Assembly (NCBI GenBank): GCA_015350385.1
Contig: WNKI01000002.1
Location: 8,880,321-8,944,320 of the forward strand
Direction: 5' to 3'
Origin: Aculops lycopersici
Lineage: Eukaryota; Arthropoda; Arachnida; Trombidiformes; Eriophyidae
Length of the DNA stretch: 64,000 bases
In this document: positions 9,924 to 20,785 of the stretch, piece by piece
Layout: every line of letters starts with the position of its first letter
Position numbering within the stretch: the first letter of the stretch is position 1
Notes under the pieces: generated by a model
What the model was told of the DNA's origin: nothing
Databases searched by the model: none
Seen by the model: the letters and a program-made list of their open reading frames with translations, nothing else
Program-made: the position numbers and the translations under genes

Positions 9924-12900
9924 ATGAAGCTCAATGATTTCAATAATGAGATGCCATACGAAGGCGTAGAAAATGGAAATATCGCCAAGCTATTAGATCA
10001 AGATCATGAGTTGAGAGAGCCAACAAGACGAAGATTAAGAAGTCAATTGAATCAAGAGTTAATTTGCAGTAAAGAGGCAATTAACGGCCATACAACAGGT
10101 TGTTTGCACCACAGGTTGCCACTTCCGCTGATGCTCATAATTAGCTCAGCGCTCGCATCGGTGGTAACGAGTGCCCAGGCTTTAGATCATCGAAATGAAA
10201 CCGCCACTCAAAGAAGAGGTAAGTTTCATATATTATTATTGAAATTGATTTTCCCTCAATAAAACGAACAACTGATCAGTCGTTATAATTTCAAGATACA
10301 AATAGTAACCCAATGATGTTTTCCGTTGCCAAAAAACTCGAACAAACAGACGTCACAGAGCTCAAGCTGTTGCCAGATTTTAGAGCAGTTAAATTAAGAT
10401 GGACATACAAACACGGCGATGAGCTCAATCGGCCGATTGCGTTTGCCATAAGGTAAGTTGAAGAAGTTACTCTTTTAACTCTTCGTTGTTTTGTGCAACT
10501 TCCGGTACGTAATTAGGTGATTGTGTATTAGTGAGTGAGATGTAAATAGGTGTGCGGCTGTTGAGATTACTGTTTCACCGGCAACAGGTGCCCGCTAATA
10601 CTTATATAAGATGGCAGCCGAATAATGCATCGTTCTTCAAGTTCATTGACTTTTAGCGTCTCTCTCGCGCGATTAGATGCCACACTGAAGATTCGTGATC
10701 AAATTGGACTCTTGAAATCACGCAAATAAGTTTACACTTGCACAACATACATCTACCAAGAACGATGGAAGGGGACTACAGTTTTTGGTAGCGACTGATG
10801 TGGTCAGACTAAATCTTTTTCCTTCAATTTCACGGTTTAAATTGGAAGAAGCTCCTCGGCTCGTCAGTTTGCTAGTGTTAGTTATTCGACTTACACTGTA
10901 TATACCCGAGCAAAATGTTGCATGCTAGCGAAGCTTATACAAAAGAGCAGCCCCATTAGAGTAAAAAAACTCTATCTTCAGACTTGACGACGCAAATTAT
11001 ATGTGTTTGCCGCTGATGCCTTCCTTGCACGAACGTGAGGCCACTTGTTGCTGCTCATTCTCGTGGGCTCACCACACTGGAAAACCTCTCAATTTTTACA
11101 CATTGTGTCTAATGTGTAATACAGCCACAGCAACAACATAGAAAATGTTCAAGTACATCTATTGTGGCACAATAGGCAGTTTATTATTACTATGTGTTAT
11201 TGTTACACTTATTCACAACTGATTAACCTTTTCCACCACCATCCACCTGACCAACCGACCGACTGACTGACCTTTTAATTGTCTCCATCCGTTTCATTGT
11301 GCCTGCACTCATATTATGACGCAACATCTACTCGCTCCTTTAGCTTCTGTGAGCTGACTTCCTGGAATGTGGAAATCAAATGTCGCCACAGAGACATGAA
11401 GGTCACGCAAGGAGATATCAACGGCCAAGGGCAACAGCAAACAGAAACTACCAATGTGATGAACCAACCTATTCACCGGGTGTATCAGCTAAACCCACCG
11501 CATGGCTTCAACTACGAGGCTCAAATATATGATCTCCGCGCGTTGACAAACTACACGTTTCAAGTTAGCGTCGCCCAATTCCTTAACCAGCCACCTGTGG
11601 AGTCTATCAACTCAACAGGCTTAAATGAGCTGACATCATCGATTGTTCAGAATAGAAAAAGTCGCGGCCAAACAAATGCGTCGCAAGCGCGCCGATTAGA
11701 TTGGAACAGTAGTAGTAATAATAATAATAGCAACAATGACAGCCGGAGAGCTGATGAGCTGAGCAACTTTTCGAAACAATCCCTACGCATCGAAACCAAA
11801 CCCTTTCGGGCTGAGGCAACAAAGTGTCTAGCGGACATTAGCGAGGTGGTCGTACAAACTGGTCGCTACTTTGGCGGCCGTATCTCGGTGGAAAACTCGC
11901 TGGACCCGCGATGCAATCTGTTGGGTAACAGGTCAAGCGAACAAACCACCTATCTGTTTCGTATTGACCATGAGGTTTGTCACAGCAAGACAGTGGTAAG
12001 TTTTCCAATTTCTACCCGTGTTCTTTTCTCATCATTAACTAGTCTAGATACACATACACACAAAATAACTGACTAACCGGATGGCCAAAATCAAAAATAT
12101 GCATTTTTTCAAATTTTACACCGCATCACTACGACAACAAAAAATCAACAACAACAGGACGGAACAAGAATAGAAACAATGATCTTGGTCCATGAGAACA
12201 AGGATATCCTAACGCATAATACAGCAAAATTCTTGGTTTTATGCAACTTTTTACAAAAATCCTTCACTCTTAGAGCATCCATTTCGTTGCCAAAAGTTAT
12301 TGGTCTCTCATCGAGAGGAGGAGGGGGTGTGTTAGGCTTAACTAAAGGCGGGTCAACAGGTGGTTCCGATGCGGCCCCAACTGCGAGTCGTCCGGCTGTA
12401 ATCACCTCACTCGGCCACAAGCCGACGCAACAGGAACTCAGTGTGCCCGTGATGTTGGGCTCAATGCCGGGATTTTACCGTGCAAATAGTAGGCAGCCAC
12501 CATTCGGATCCGAAGAGTCGGCAACTGTTAGTCCAAGTGTAAGCACAAGCTCAGCAGCAACCACGACTACAACTTTGCCCACGACATCAACGCGAGCCAA
12601 TAGCTTCGAATCGTTTCAGCCAAGCGAAACGCGTCAACAAACCAACACAGCCGCCAGTGGTGGCGGTGAATCAACAAGTGGTAATAGTAGAGACCACAGT
12701 AGTAGCCACAACAAACTCAGCAATTATATTGGAAACCAGCCGGGCGAGTTGGAGACAAATCTCATTGAAACTTTGTTTGGCTCACCCTCAAGCGGTGGTG
12801 GTGGTAGAGGTAATGGCATGTACGGGCCATCCTCGATCAATTCCATTTCATCGGAAAGAAAGAGTTCGGGAGATGGAAGAGCTCGAGCGTTGACCATGCT

Positions 12901-15289
12901 GGCCACTCGTGGCGCCGACGAGTTTAAGTTGGTCCCTGTCACTGAATCGACAGGTGGCGGGGCGGCAACCGGAATCAGCAAAGGCAACAAGTTGTCTACG
13001 GGACCACCTTCACCTGTGAACGTCCGAAGTGGCGTATTGTTTGTTACGCCCAATGATCCAACTGGCGGAAGGCCAGCGATGGCACAGGTTATCAGTGCCA
13101 ATATTGAGAACGCCTCTTCGGCGTCAGCGTCGTCGCCGAAGCAATCATTTGTTGATACAGCATCACCGACCGCTTCCACCACAGCAATCAATTTGAGCAA
13201 TATAAGTGGCATCAGGAACGAGACGATGGATCAAGATTCAATGGCTAGGTCAATTGGACCCGCGTCACCTGGCGACTCGCAGGCGCCAATTGTAATGACA
13301 AACAACCATCGAGTTTCTCTCGCCAACTACCAGTCGATTTCTTCTCTTACTTCCGGTAGGAACTCAACAGCATCTCGTTCTACTGACAGTGGAGCTATAG
13401 GCGGGCAACATGAACCGGAAGTTACGCCAGGATTCTCAATTCGATACTCGACAACGCGAGTCGACGATATCCCAATCGAATCCGCAGTGGCAATTTTGCG
13501 TCCAGCTGCCCCTGGTGTGGCTACAAGTGGCCGTATGCGCAACGGGCGCATGCAAGCAATTGAGACATTCCCCCTTAGTCAAATGCCGCAACTTAATCTC
13601 GTCAATCGAATGGGCGAGCTGGAGTCAAGACAAAGACAACCGCAGCAATTCAGTTCAAGTCCACCTGTTGCCGATTTAAGCGCAGATTCTAGCAATGAAA
13701 CTGGGGTGGTTAGGCAACTTGGACCAGTTGACATTTCAACAACTTCGCCAACAACAACAACAGCGACTACCTCCGACATGCAACTACCTCCAGTTGGCCA
13801 AGCCAATGATTCGAATTTGCTGACGTCGACGACGCCTCCTAGTTTGGCGCAAAATATAACCAGCTACCTGCTCAAGTGGTCGCTTAAAACACTGACCAAC
13901 TTGGCCAAAAAGTCGCTCGAGTCGATGGCCCGTGACAACAGCAGCAGCAGCAGTGGCGGCGATCATCATTCTTCCATGGAAAATGTGCATTCAAATAACG
14001 ACGAGAAAATCGAGGAGCTAAAGACGACGACGCCGATGGTGCAAAAACAACACCATCAGTCGCCTCATAGTCAGCAACAGAAACAGCAACCTATAATTTC
14101 ATCCCAATCCCAGGTGCCAGGTGAAGTGGACGGTCAGCGGCAACTGCGATTGAGATTGATGCGCAACGAAAATTTGCAACAGCAGGCTCGTCGTGGCAAC
14201 CTGTTGGATGGAGCCAGATCAAAGACAATGGAATCGCCAGTGACGCAATCGGCAGTCCCTACTGTGGTAGCTGCCACGAACACGCACCAGACAATCGCCA
14301 GTGGCGCTGGTGGTGAGATTTCAAGGCAACAGGTTGCGGTCGACCCTAAAGCTCCGACAACAACAACAACGAGTTACCCGGAGGAGAACGTGTCACTGTT
14401 GGATGGATTTGCGGTGACTTCAACTGCCACCGCTGCTACTGTTTCGAGTAGGCGCCGAGTCGGCGATCAACCGGCCGGAAGTGCAACGAGCAAGCCACAG
14501 GTTTCTGCAGGAAGGCCTGCAAATTATTCGAGAAACATGAATTTCAACAAGGAGATCAGTCGCAAACTTCCGGTTGAAACTACAACCGCACCAAGCCCAC
14601 AAATCACAAGTGATCCTTCATCCTCCTCCTCTTCTTTCTCGACTCCAAGTAGAAAGTTGGACTGGTTACACGAGACAAGCTCATATCAGGTCGGTAGTGG
14701 TAGGAGCACAAACAACCTGTTGAGCTGGTTCATGTATGGAACCTCATTTGTTGTTTGCTTCGGTGGCTTGATACTACTCACTATTTGGCTCGTCTTCTCG
14801 TCGCCCCGTTGCACCAGTGGTCACTCGAGGCTAGCCGGAAATGGACGAAATTTTAGTCCTCAAGCACACCCACCGATATCACCTGGCTACACTCCGAGCA
14901 ATGGTTGCATTAATCCACTGATGGTTAAACAAAAGAGCCACCTGGCGACGACTAGTGACGAGGAGGAGGAATACAACTCTGAGGCTGGCCAGTTGCCGAT
15001 GGATGGCTCGTATCAGCACTATGGTCGAGGTTATAAAGTGAATGTTGAGATAAAGCCAGCTATAAGTAATCATATTAATCAACATCATATACAACATTCT
15101 CAAACACCCTCGAGCTATCCAAGTCCCTCAATCTCGTCAAGGCGTTCCACGAATACAACTACCACAACAGCTAGGAGTATTGCGTCTTCGGTAGGCAGTG
15201 AGCATGATTGTAAAGATAGTGAGTTTGTTTGCACTGAACATATACTCATTAACCCGAATGGCAGTATTCTAGGTGAATCTTTTGCTTAG
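9924..15289 (+). CDS. Membrane protein with FNIII, ZP-N-like module and mucin-like stalk
   Basis: Four exons reconstructed from splice sites and frame: 9924-10218, 10296-10452, 11344-11995 and 12158-15289 (donors GTAAGT-like, acceptors AG; phases 1, 2, 0), giving about 1411 aa. Seen: a hydrophobic signal/anchor at about residues 65-86; an FNIII-like domain (about 115-230; VKLRWTYKHG and LRALTNYTFQVSV); a region with four cysteines (about 309-400; KCLADIS, DPRCNLL, HEVCHSK, FLVLCNF) spaced like a ZP-N domain, with FGGRISV and Y-F-I strands; a Ser/Thr/Gln-rich mucin-like stretch of about 800 aa; one transmembrane helix (about 1220-1245; FVVCFGGLILLTIWLVF); and a cytoplasmic tail of about 165 aa. 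No ZP-C half is evident. Likely a cell-surface or apical-matrix protein; precise orthologue not recognised. The first ATG (9924) gives a long n-region before the signal; an internal ATG at 10131 is possible. Confidence 0.75.
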
Positions 15290-15354
15290 TTTGTTATTAA
15301 ATTTAGTATTCATAGTAAATCTTTACAACATTTGAATCCTAAAAATTTTTCATA

Positions 15355-15717
15355 TCAATTCGAGTCATAACTTTCTCCCAAAGTGCCAACTTTATCTATT
15401 AACGCTTTGGCAAATGCCTCACGGTATCTGGGACTTATGTCATCCAAAAGTGCGTTTATGGTTTCGTAAATCTTGAGATCCTCTGATCTCGTGTCCGTCA
15501 AATCCTCGCCCTCCATCGTTGTAGTGACAGAATGTTTGTTATCACAAATACTGAAGCCATCTGAGTCCATAGCCACTGTCAGTTTCTCATTCTCAAGTGT
15601 CTCAATTTCCAGGTATATTTTCATAACACTGGATTCCATTTTCTTTGATACTGCCACCTGAATAACATATGGTTTGATATCACCCATCAATGCGTCAGCT
15701 TCAGCCTGCCAGTCCAT
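15355..15717 (-). CDS. GSKIP: GSK3B-interacting protein (GSKIP)
   Basis: A 120-aa single-exon protein from the ATG at 15717. GSKIP binds GSK3-beta through a C-terminal helix and, in vertebrates, also PKA. Seen: the GSKIP/TIF31-like fold over most of the length, with the diagnostic C-terminal block YETINALLDDISPRYREAF followed by AKALIDKVGTL, very close to the vertebrate YSLLDTLSPAYREAFG segment. Its start lies only 19 nt downstream of the stop of the tiny ORF at 15737-15916 on the same strand, so the two may share a transcript. The stop is 66 nt from the stop of the convergent FNIII gene. Confidence 0.85.
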   Translation of the reverse strand: MDWQAEADALMGDIKPYVIQVAVSKKMESSVMKIYLEIETLENEKLTVAMDSDGFSICDNKHSVTTTMEGEDLTDTRSEDLKIYETINALLDDISPRYREAFAKALIDKVGTLGESYDSN

Positions 15718-15736
15718 ATTCAAACCTCACAGTATC

Positions 15737-15916
15737 CTATTTCCAATCGAGAACTAATTCACCAACTCTCCTCTTTGTATCTCGATAGAATGGATCGTCG
15801 TCTGTATAAAGGTTTCGCGGTAGTTTTCTCAAAAACGCATCTTTGGTCATAATAGCCTTTGGCCTCTTGGATACCTCGCCGCTATCCGTGGATTTTCGCT
15901 TAGATCCTTTGTTCAT
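15737..15916 (-). CDS. Unidentified small basic ORF, possibly the last exon of a spliced gene
   Basis: ATG at 15916 opens a 59-aa frame (MNKGSKRKSTDSGEVSKRPK at the start, DDPFYRDTKRRVGELVLDWK at the end). Composition looks protein-like: a basic N-terminus, then a conserved-looking C-terminus. Just upstream on the same strand (16103 down to about 15990) is another open stretch with a CxxC (CMRCHAYF) but no in-frame ATG. A GT at about 16022 joined to the AG before 15917 would keep the frame, so both may belong to one small gene divergent from POMT1. I do not recognise the product. Confidence 0.35.
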   Translation of the reverse strand: MNKGSKRKSTDSGEVSKRPKAIMTKDAFLRKLPRNLYTDDDPFYRDTKRRVGELVLDWK

Positions 15917-16243
15917 GACTAATATCGTATTGATTTATAATATCTATACTAGCTGTGACATCTGGATCGATCCAGTTTCGTTTGTTTTGGTTTTGAAAGT
16001 ACGCGTGGCACCTCATACACATGAAATTGTACTGGCGAAGCCGCTCGCAGTGGACAGCTTCATTGGGCGCATCTTGAAACGTAAGGTGGTCGTCAGAGGC
16101 CACTCGCCACGAAATCTTGAAATCTTGAGCTCATCTCACCCGTGATCTCATCACTTCAACAAAGTGAATTTGCACTATTCACCGACTGACCACAATCATT
16201 ATCAAAATATCAAATTCAAACAAAAACCAAAAGCCCCTGAAAC

Positions 16244-18427
16244 ATGGGCAATTACAGGAAACAGCAACAGGAAAGTCATGCAAGAAAGGCCGGTAGCTTT
16301 GAGGCAGAGAAAGTTCACCTGGTTGTCGACCCAATATTGGTGCTTATTTTTATTATCTCCTTTGCGACTCGTTATTATAATCTAGGCAAGCCAAACTCAG
16401 TTGTTTTCGATGAGTTACATTATATAAAATTTATTACATTATATGCCAAACGGATCTTCTTCTTTGATCCGCAACCACCGTTTGGAAAACAGTTGATGAC
16501 CATATTTGCACATTTCATCGGCTTCAAAGGTGATTTAAGTTACTCGCAAATCGGCGATCCATACAAACCTGAAGTCCCTATTCAAGAACTAAGACTATTG
16601 CCATGTATATCTGGTAGCTTGATCGCGCCCATCTGTTATCTAATCAATCTAGAGTTGGGCGTCCGTCAACTAATTGCTGCTTTTATCTCTCTGTTAGTTA
16701 TATTTGAAAACTCACTACTTACTCAATCAAGATTCATTCTATTGGATTCAATACTTATCCTATTTTCAACCCTCAGTGTATATTTTTACCTCAAGTATCA
16801 GAAAGATCAATCAATCGGCTGGCTAATCCTAGCTTCCTTAAGTGCAACCCTCGCAGCTTGTACCAAATACTCAGGCTTCTATTCCTACGGCCTGCTAGTC
16901 GGTTTAGTTTCTTACTCTTCTTGGATTGTATTACACCAGCAATATTTACAATCGACTGGACAAATTATCAAGAAATCGATCTATATATTAGCATGCATCA
17001 TACTATTGCCATTATTAGTTTACATACTTATTCACTACGCCCACCTGAGCTGGTTGACAAAAGCCGGACCCCATGACACCATCATGACAAGTGCCTTTCA
17101 AGCTAGTTTAGAGAATGGACTGGCTTCAATAACTCGAGGACAACCTCTGGAGATTGTCCATGGATCACAGATAACTCTGAGACATACTCATGGACGGAGT
17201 TGTTGGTTACATTCTCACGAGCACCTATATCCCATTAAGTATTCCGATGGGCGAGGTAGTTCGCATCAGCAACAGGTGACTTGCTATTCGTTTAAAGATG
17301 TAAACAATTGGTGGATAGTTAAGAGACCGGAGCTGGAGGAGTTAGTGGTAACTGAGCCGTATGATCGTATTAAAGATGGCGATTTGGTGCAGTTGGTACA
17401 CGGGATGTCGGGTCGAACCTTGAACTCGCATGATGTTGCCTCGGCAATGAGCCCGTACAGTCAAGAGGTATCATGTTATGTTGATCATAATATCAGTATG
17501 CCAGCCCAGAATCTATGGCGAGTTCAACTCTCAAATAAAGACGATACAAACGGCTATTGGCACACTCTAAACTCTCGCCTACAGTTGATACATTTCAACT
17601 CTAGCTTGGCGCTTCGGTTTAGTGGACGTCAACTGCCAGATTGGGGTTTTCATCAGCACGAGATTGTGGCCGACAAAGATTTGAAGAATGACGACACCAT
17701 ATGGAATGTGGAGGAGCATCGATACACCAAGAGCGAGGATCAAAGAGAGCGGGAGATGCAATTTGGTCAAGCTGAATTTGTACCTTTGGAGCCAACTAGT
17801 TTAACTTTCTTCGAAAAATTCTACGAACTACACTACAAGTTGTTCAGCTATCAACAAGATGCCATAAAAGACCACATCTATGCTTGTGAATCGCCGTTAG
17901 ATTGGATACTAATGAGCAAAGGCACCGCCTACTGGGTTAACAACTCATCGGATGATAATGCTCAGATATTCTTGATTGGAAATGTGAGCACAAACTTATT
18001 TGGATTAATCAGTGTTGGTCTAATGTTAATTTTTTTGATATTCTACATATTGAGACGAAGGAGGCAAATTTTCACCGACATTAGCGAGTCAACTTGGAGT
18101 AAGCTGGAGTTACAAGCGATAGTATTGCTATCCGGATATTTAGTTCACCTGGTACCTTATTTCGTTTACGAAAGTCCCTTATTCTTGCAGTATTACCTCA
18201 ATGCAATAGTTTACAAGATCCTTCTGATAGGAGCAACCATAGATCACCTTTATGAAATCTCAGCTAAAAGCTATATTCCCCATGCAATAATTATATTCTT
18301 ACTATCCAAATCTCTAGACACATTTATTAAGCTAGCACCATTAGCTTATGGAACAAGTTTAACCAGAGAAGAAGTTGAGGCATTGAGGTGGAAAGAAACA
18401 TGGCAGCTAATCAATGTCAACATTTAG
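16244..18427 (+). CDS. POMT1: Protein O-mannosyltransferase 1
   Basis: A 727-aa single-exon ER membrane enzyme that, with POMT2, transfers mannose from dolichyl-phosphate-mannose to Ser/Thr of proteins such as dystroglycan (fly orthologue: rotated abdomen). Seen: an N-terminal transmembrane block, the acidic luminal motif VVFDELHY near residue 54, a GPHDTIMTSAFQASLENGLA segment, MIR repeats at about 300-465 (LHSHEHLYPIKYSDGRGSSH, VNNWWIV, LVQLVHGMSGRTLNSHDV, QEVSCYVDHNISMPAQNLWR), WNVEEHRY near 490, and C-terminal helices. The MIR region is nearly identical in pattern to vertebrate POMT1, which separates it from POMT2. ATG at 16244. AATAAA at 18446. Confidence 0.97.
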   Translation: MGNYRKQQQESHARKAGSFEAEKVHLVVDPILVLIFIISFATRYYNLGKPNSVVFDELHYIKFITLYAKRIFFFDPQPPFGKQLMTIFAHFIGFKGDLSYSQIGDPYKPEVPIQELRLLPCISGSLIAPICYLINLELGVRQLIAAFISLLVIFENSLLTQSRFILLDSILILFSTLSVYFYLKYQKDQSIGWLILASLSATLAACTKYSGFYSYGLLVGLVSYSSWIVLHQQYLQSTGQIIKKSIYILACIILLPLLVYILIHYAHLSWLTKAGPHDTIMTSAFQASLENGLASITRGQPLEIVHGSQITLRHTHGRSCWLHSHEHLYPIKYSDGRGSSHQQQVTCYSFKDVNNWWIVKRPELEELVVTEPYDRIKDGDLVQLVHGMSGRTLNSHDVASAMSPYSQEVSCYVDHNISMPAQNLWRVQLSNKDDTNGYWHTLNSRLQLIHFNSSLALRFSGRQLPDWGFHQHEIVADKDLKNDDTIWNVEEHRYTKSEDQREREMQFGQAEFVPLEPTSLTFFEKFYELHYKLFSYQQDAIKDHIYACESPLDWILMSKGTAYWVNNSSDDNAQIFLIGNVSTNLFGLISVGLMLIFLIFYILRRRRQIFTDISESTWSKLELQAIVLLSGYLVHLVPYFVYESPLFLQYYLNAIVYKILLIGATIDHLYEISAKSYIPHAIIIFLLSKSLDTFIKLAPLAYGTSLTREEVEALRWKETWQLINVNI

Positions 18428-18445
18428 TATGTTTAGATGTATGTA

Positions 18446-18451
18446 AATAAA
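18446..18451 (+). terminator. Poly(A) signal of POMT1
   Basis: AATAAA 19 nt after the POMT1 stop codon. The convergent TMED10 stop lies at 18492, so the two 3' UTRs are very short or overlap. Confidence 0.6.
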
Positions 18452-18491
18452 ATGGTAATTTAATCCATCGATATCATTTTCATCAACTAGT

Positions 18492-19130
18492 CTAGTCGAT
18501 CAATTTGCGAGCCTTGAAGAATGTTCTCAGGTAGACGATTTGCCATGTGGTCAATACCGACAGAATGATGATTGAGCTAATGGACTGATAAAATAACCTG
18601 TTCTTCGTCGAATCATTGGTGTCCCTCATTTCCCGACTACGACGTTTCAAGTGAGCGAAATCCTTGACAATTGCTTCAGTAAAATCAGTAATTTTTTCCA
18701 GGTCCAGCTCAAGTGAGGCCATTCTATCATGATCGATTGGTTCATACTTCTTAGCCTCGGCTCCAACGCGATAATCAACAAACAGCTCGATGGGTTGAAA
18801 AGGTGTACTGCTTGTGGGGTCCGTCGAGTAGGTGAAGCAGAGATCATAATAGTCGGACTTCTCAGATGTGATAGCATATTTGCCCCTACCGGCAATTTTA
18901 TCTCGGTGGAGAGCAATGTGCCCCTTCGTGTCAACAATTTTCATTTCAATAATCTGTCCCTCAATTTTAGGAACTTCATACTCTCCGACTGCCAGCTGAT
19001 TTGCTATCATTTCTTGCATAATGCAACGTTTTGTATTAGGTTGCATACTAAACCGGATGCAGTGGCAGCATTCCGATGCGAGGGCGTATAGGACCAGAAG
19101 ACTCGCAATGGTATTGTGAAGGTTTCTCAT
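18492..19130 (-). CDS. TMED10: p24 family cargo receptor TMED10
   Basis: A 212-aa type I membrane protein of COPII/COPI vesicles, p24-delta type (fly baiser). Seen: a signal peptide (residues 1 to about 24), a GOLD domain with the paired cysteines (KRCIMQEM and DLCFTY), a luminal coiled coil (DLEKITDFTEAIVKDFAHLKRR region), one transmembrane helix (about 183-203), and a cytosolic tail YLRTFFKARKLID containing the FF and dibasic COPI-binding signals, nearly the vertebrate tail RRFFKAKKLIE. ATG at 19130. It is convergent with POMT1 and divergent from the coiled-coil gene at 19685. Confidence 0.95.
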   Translation of the reverse strand: MRNLHNTIASLLVLYALASECCHCIRFSMQPNTKRCIMQEMIANQLAVGEYEVPKIEGQIIEMKIVDTKGHIALHRDKIAGRGKYAITSEKSDYYDLCFTYSTDPTSSTPFQPIELFVDYRVGAEAKKYEPIDHDRMASLELDLEKITDFTEAIVKDFAHLKRRSREMRDTNDSTKNRLFYQSISSIIILSVLTTWQIVYLRTFFKARKLID

Positions 19131-19684
19131 GATTGTCGCTTGAGTGATGCAGCAGGTGTAATAAATAAAGAAACAGAAAATTTTATCTACTTCGGAAGGT
19201 GTGGGATGAAGTATAACGGTAATCTGTTAGCTCAACAATTACTCAGAGTGAGTTGAAGCTACAAAAACTCGTTATTATAAATATCCGCAGATATGGACTA
19301 GATTCTAGCTATATGAGGATCTTGCCCGCCAGACAGCTAGCTCGCTGTCTCATAGAGGCAACAGTTGTTGCTCCACCATAATGTGCACATTCATCAGGTG
19401 GTTGGCCCAAAATGGCGCATAACTAGGCCCGAATTACGTTGTACGAAAATAACATCCATCAATAGTAGTGGCAGTATTAGCGGCAACAATACAAGTGAAC
19501 GGAGGCCTCTGTCGTGATATATTAATATCTCTATGACTACAACCATTGCAACCACTAACTAGCTGTGTTTTGTTCAACATGGATAAGAAGTGGACGACAG
19601 GCGCAGTCAAAAATGATACATACACTATTTGTAGTGATAAATATACAAGATCTTGAATATTAGATGTAGCACCATGAAGACAAA
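19131..19684. promoter_or_regulatory. Divergent intergenic region
   Basis: Separates TMED10 (-) from the coiled-coil gene (+), so it probably contains both promoters. No coding sequence or clear motif seen. Confidence 0.4.
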
Positions 19685-20785
19685 ATGAACGCCATCACAA
19701 AAGAGATATTCGAATCTTTCCAATTACCAGCCGATACTGTAGGCTATCCCATATTAGTCATAACCATCGTTACCCTCTACATTCACTGGATTATTTCTGG
19801 CATAATATCGGAGAAGGAGCGAGTTAAATTGGCGTCATATCAGAGGGAGATATACTGCAAGAGATTGTTGGTTGAATCATTGAGGATGGAAGAGAGAAAG
19901 TTGAGTGAGGCTAAAAATGAGATCGACACAATAAAGCAGTTAGCTCAAGAGAGCAATAGGATAAAATTCCAACTTGGCGATGATGATACGAACGATAACG
20001 GCGGGGTCAGCGACCAGGACTTGAAGGCAACATCGTCGAGTTGTGACGAGAGTTGTGAGAGTTCAGTTGGTAGTGAGTTTAGTGATATTGAAAGGTTACA
20101 GGCAAGGATCGAGCAAATGAGAAGTCAAGAGAAGGAATTGGAGTTGGTCAACGAGAGCTTATTTCAAATTGAAGGTATAGAATTTGAGGAAACGGACAAT
20201 TTGATAGAGGAAGTTACAGCTGCCACAAATGAAATCAACGAAAGAATTGACAAGCTAGAGGCGACTATAATTGAAAACAAGAAAAAAATAGACGAGATTA
20301 TAATTGACACCTTGCCAATTAGTGATTTCACAAAAATTGACCCAGAGTTGATGCGACAATTTGAGAATGTTGAATTGGAATCCTTGGAAAAATTTCAAGA
20401 TTCTCTATTAGAACTAAGGGCAAGTGTGTCGACATTAGAGGAGTTTGATGAATATTTACAAGAAGTGAAAGGGAATAAGCAAAATCAGGCTGTTGTTTTG
20501 ACGGAAGCCATAATACGGAATAAGGAGACAGAGATCAGGTTACATCATTTCAAAGAGAAGGCAAGCATTGAATCGCAAACTCTCATGGAGGAAAGAACGG
20601 AGCTTGTACTGAAACTCAATGGTGCAACTGAACTCTTGGGACATCTCAGGGAGAAGAACGAGCTTCAAAGAAAACTGGTGGTTCAATGGAAGGAGGAACT
20701 TGAGTACACTGAACAGGAGCTAACAAAATGGAGGAACATTCTTGAGGAGACTATGGAGTATGCGCGCGCCGTTAAGGCACAATGA
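19685..20785 (+). CDS. Single-pass membrane coiled-coil protein
   Basis: A 366-aa single-exon protein. One hydrophobic helix near the N-terminus (about residues 20-42; YPILVITIVTLYIHWIISGI) is followed by an almost continuous charged coiled coil to the C-terminus, broken by an acidic/Ser-rich linker (about 100-135). The layout (short luminal end, one helix, long cytosolic coiled coil) is like the cTAGE5/TANGO1 coiled-coil part or other ER/Golgi tethers, but I see no decisive motif, so no symbol is given. The stop overlaps the ATG of a further 128-aa open frame (ATGA at 20782). Confidence 0.7.
   Translation: MNAITKEIFESFQLPADTVGYPILVITIVTLYIHWIISGIISEKERVKLASYQREIYCKRLLVESLRMEERKLSEAKNEIDTIKQLAQESNRIKFQLGDDDTNDNGGVSDQDLKATSSSCDESCESSVGSEFSDIERLQARIEQMRSQEKELELVNESLFQIEGIEFEETDNLIEEVTAATNEINERIDKLEATIIENKKKIDEIIIDTLPISDFTKIDPELMRQFENVELESLEKFQDSLLELRASVSTLEEFDEYLQEVKGNKQNQAVVLTEAIIRNKETEIRLHHFKEKASIESQTLMEERTELVLKLNGATELLGHLREKNELQRKLVVQWKEELEYTEQELTKWRNILEETMEYARAVKAQ

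Noticed and set aside
15900..16103. 67-aa minus-strand frame with a CxxC
   Set aside because: No ATG in frame at its start (GTG) and a stop just upstream; kept only as a possible upstream exon of the small ORF.
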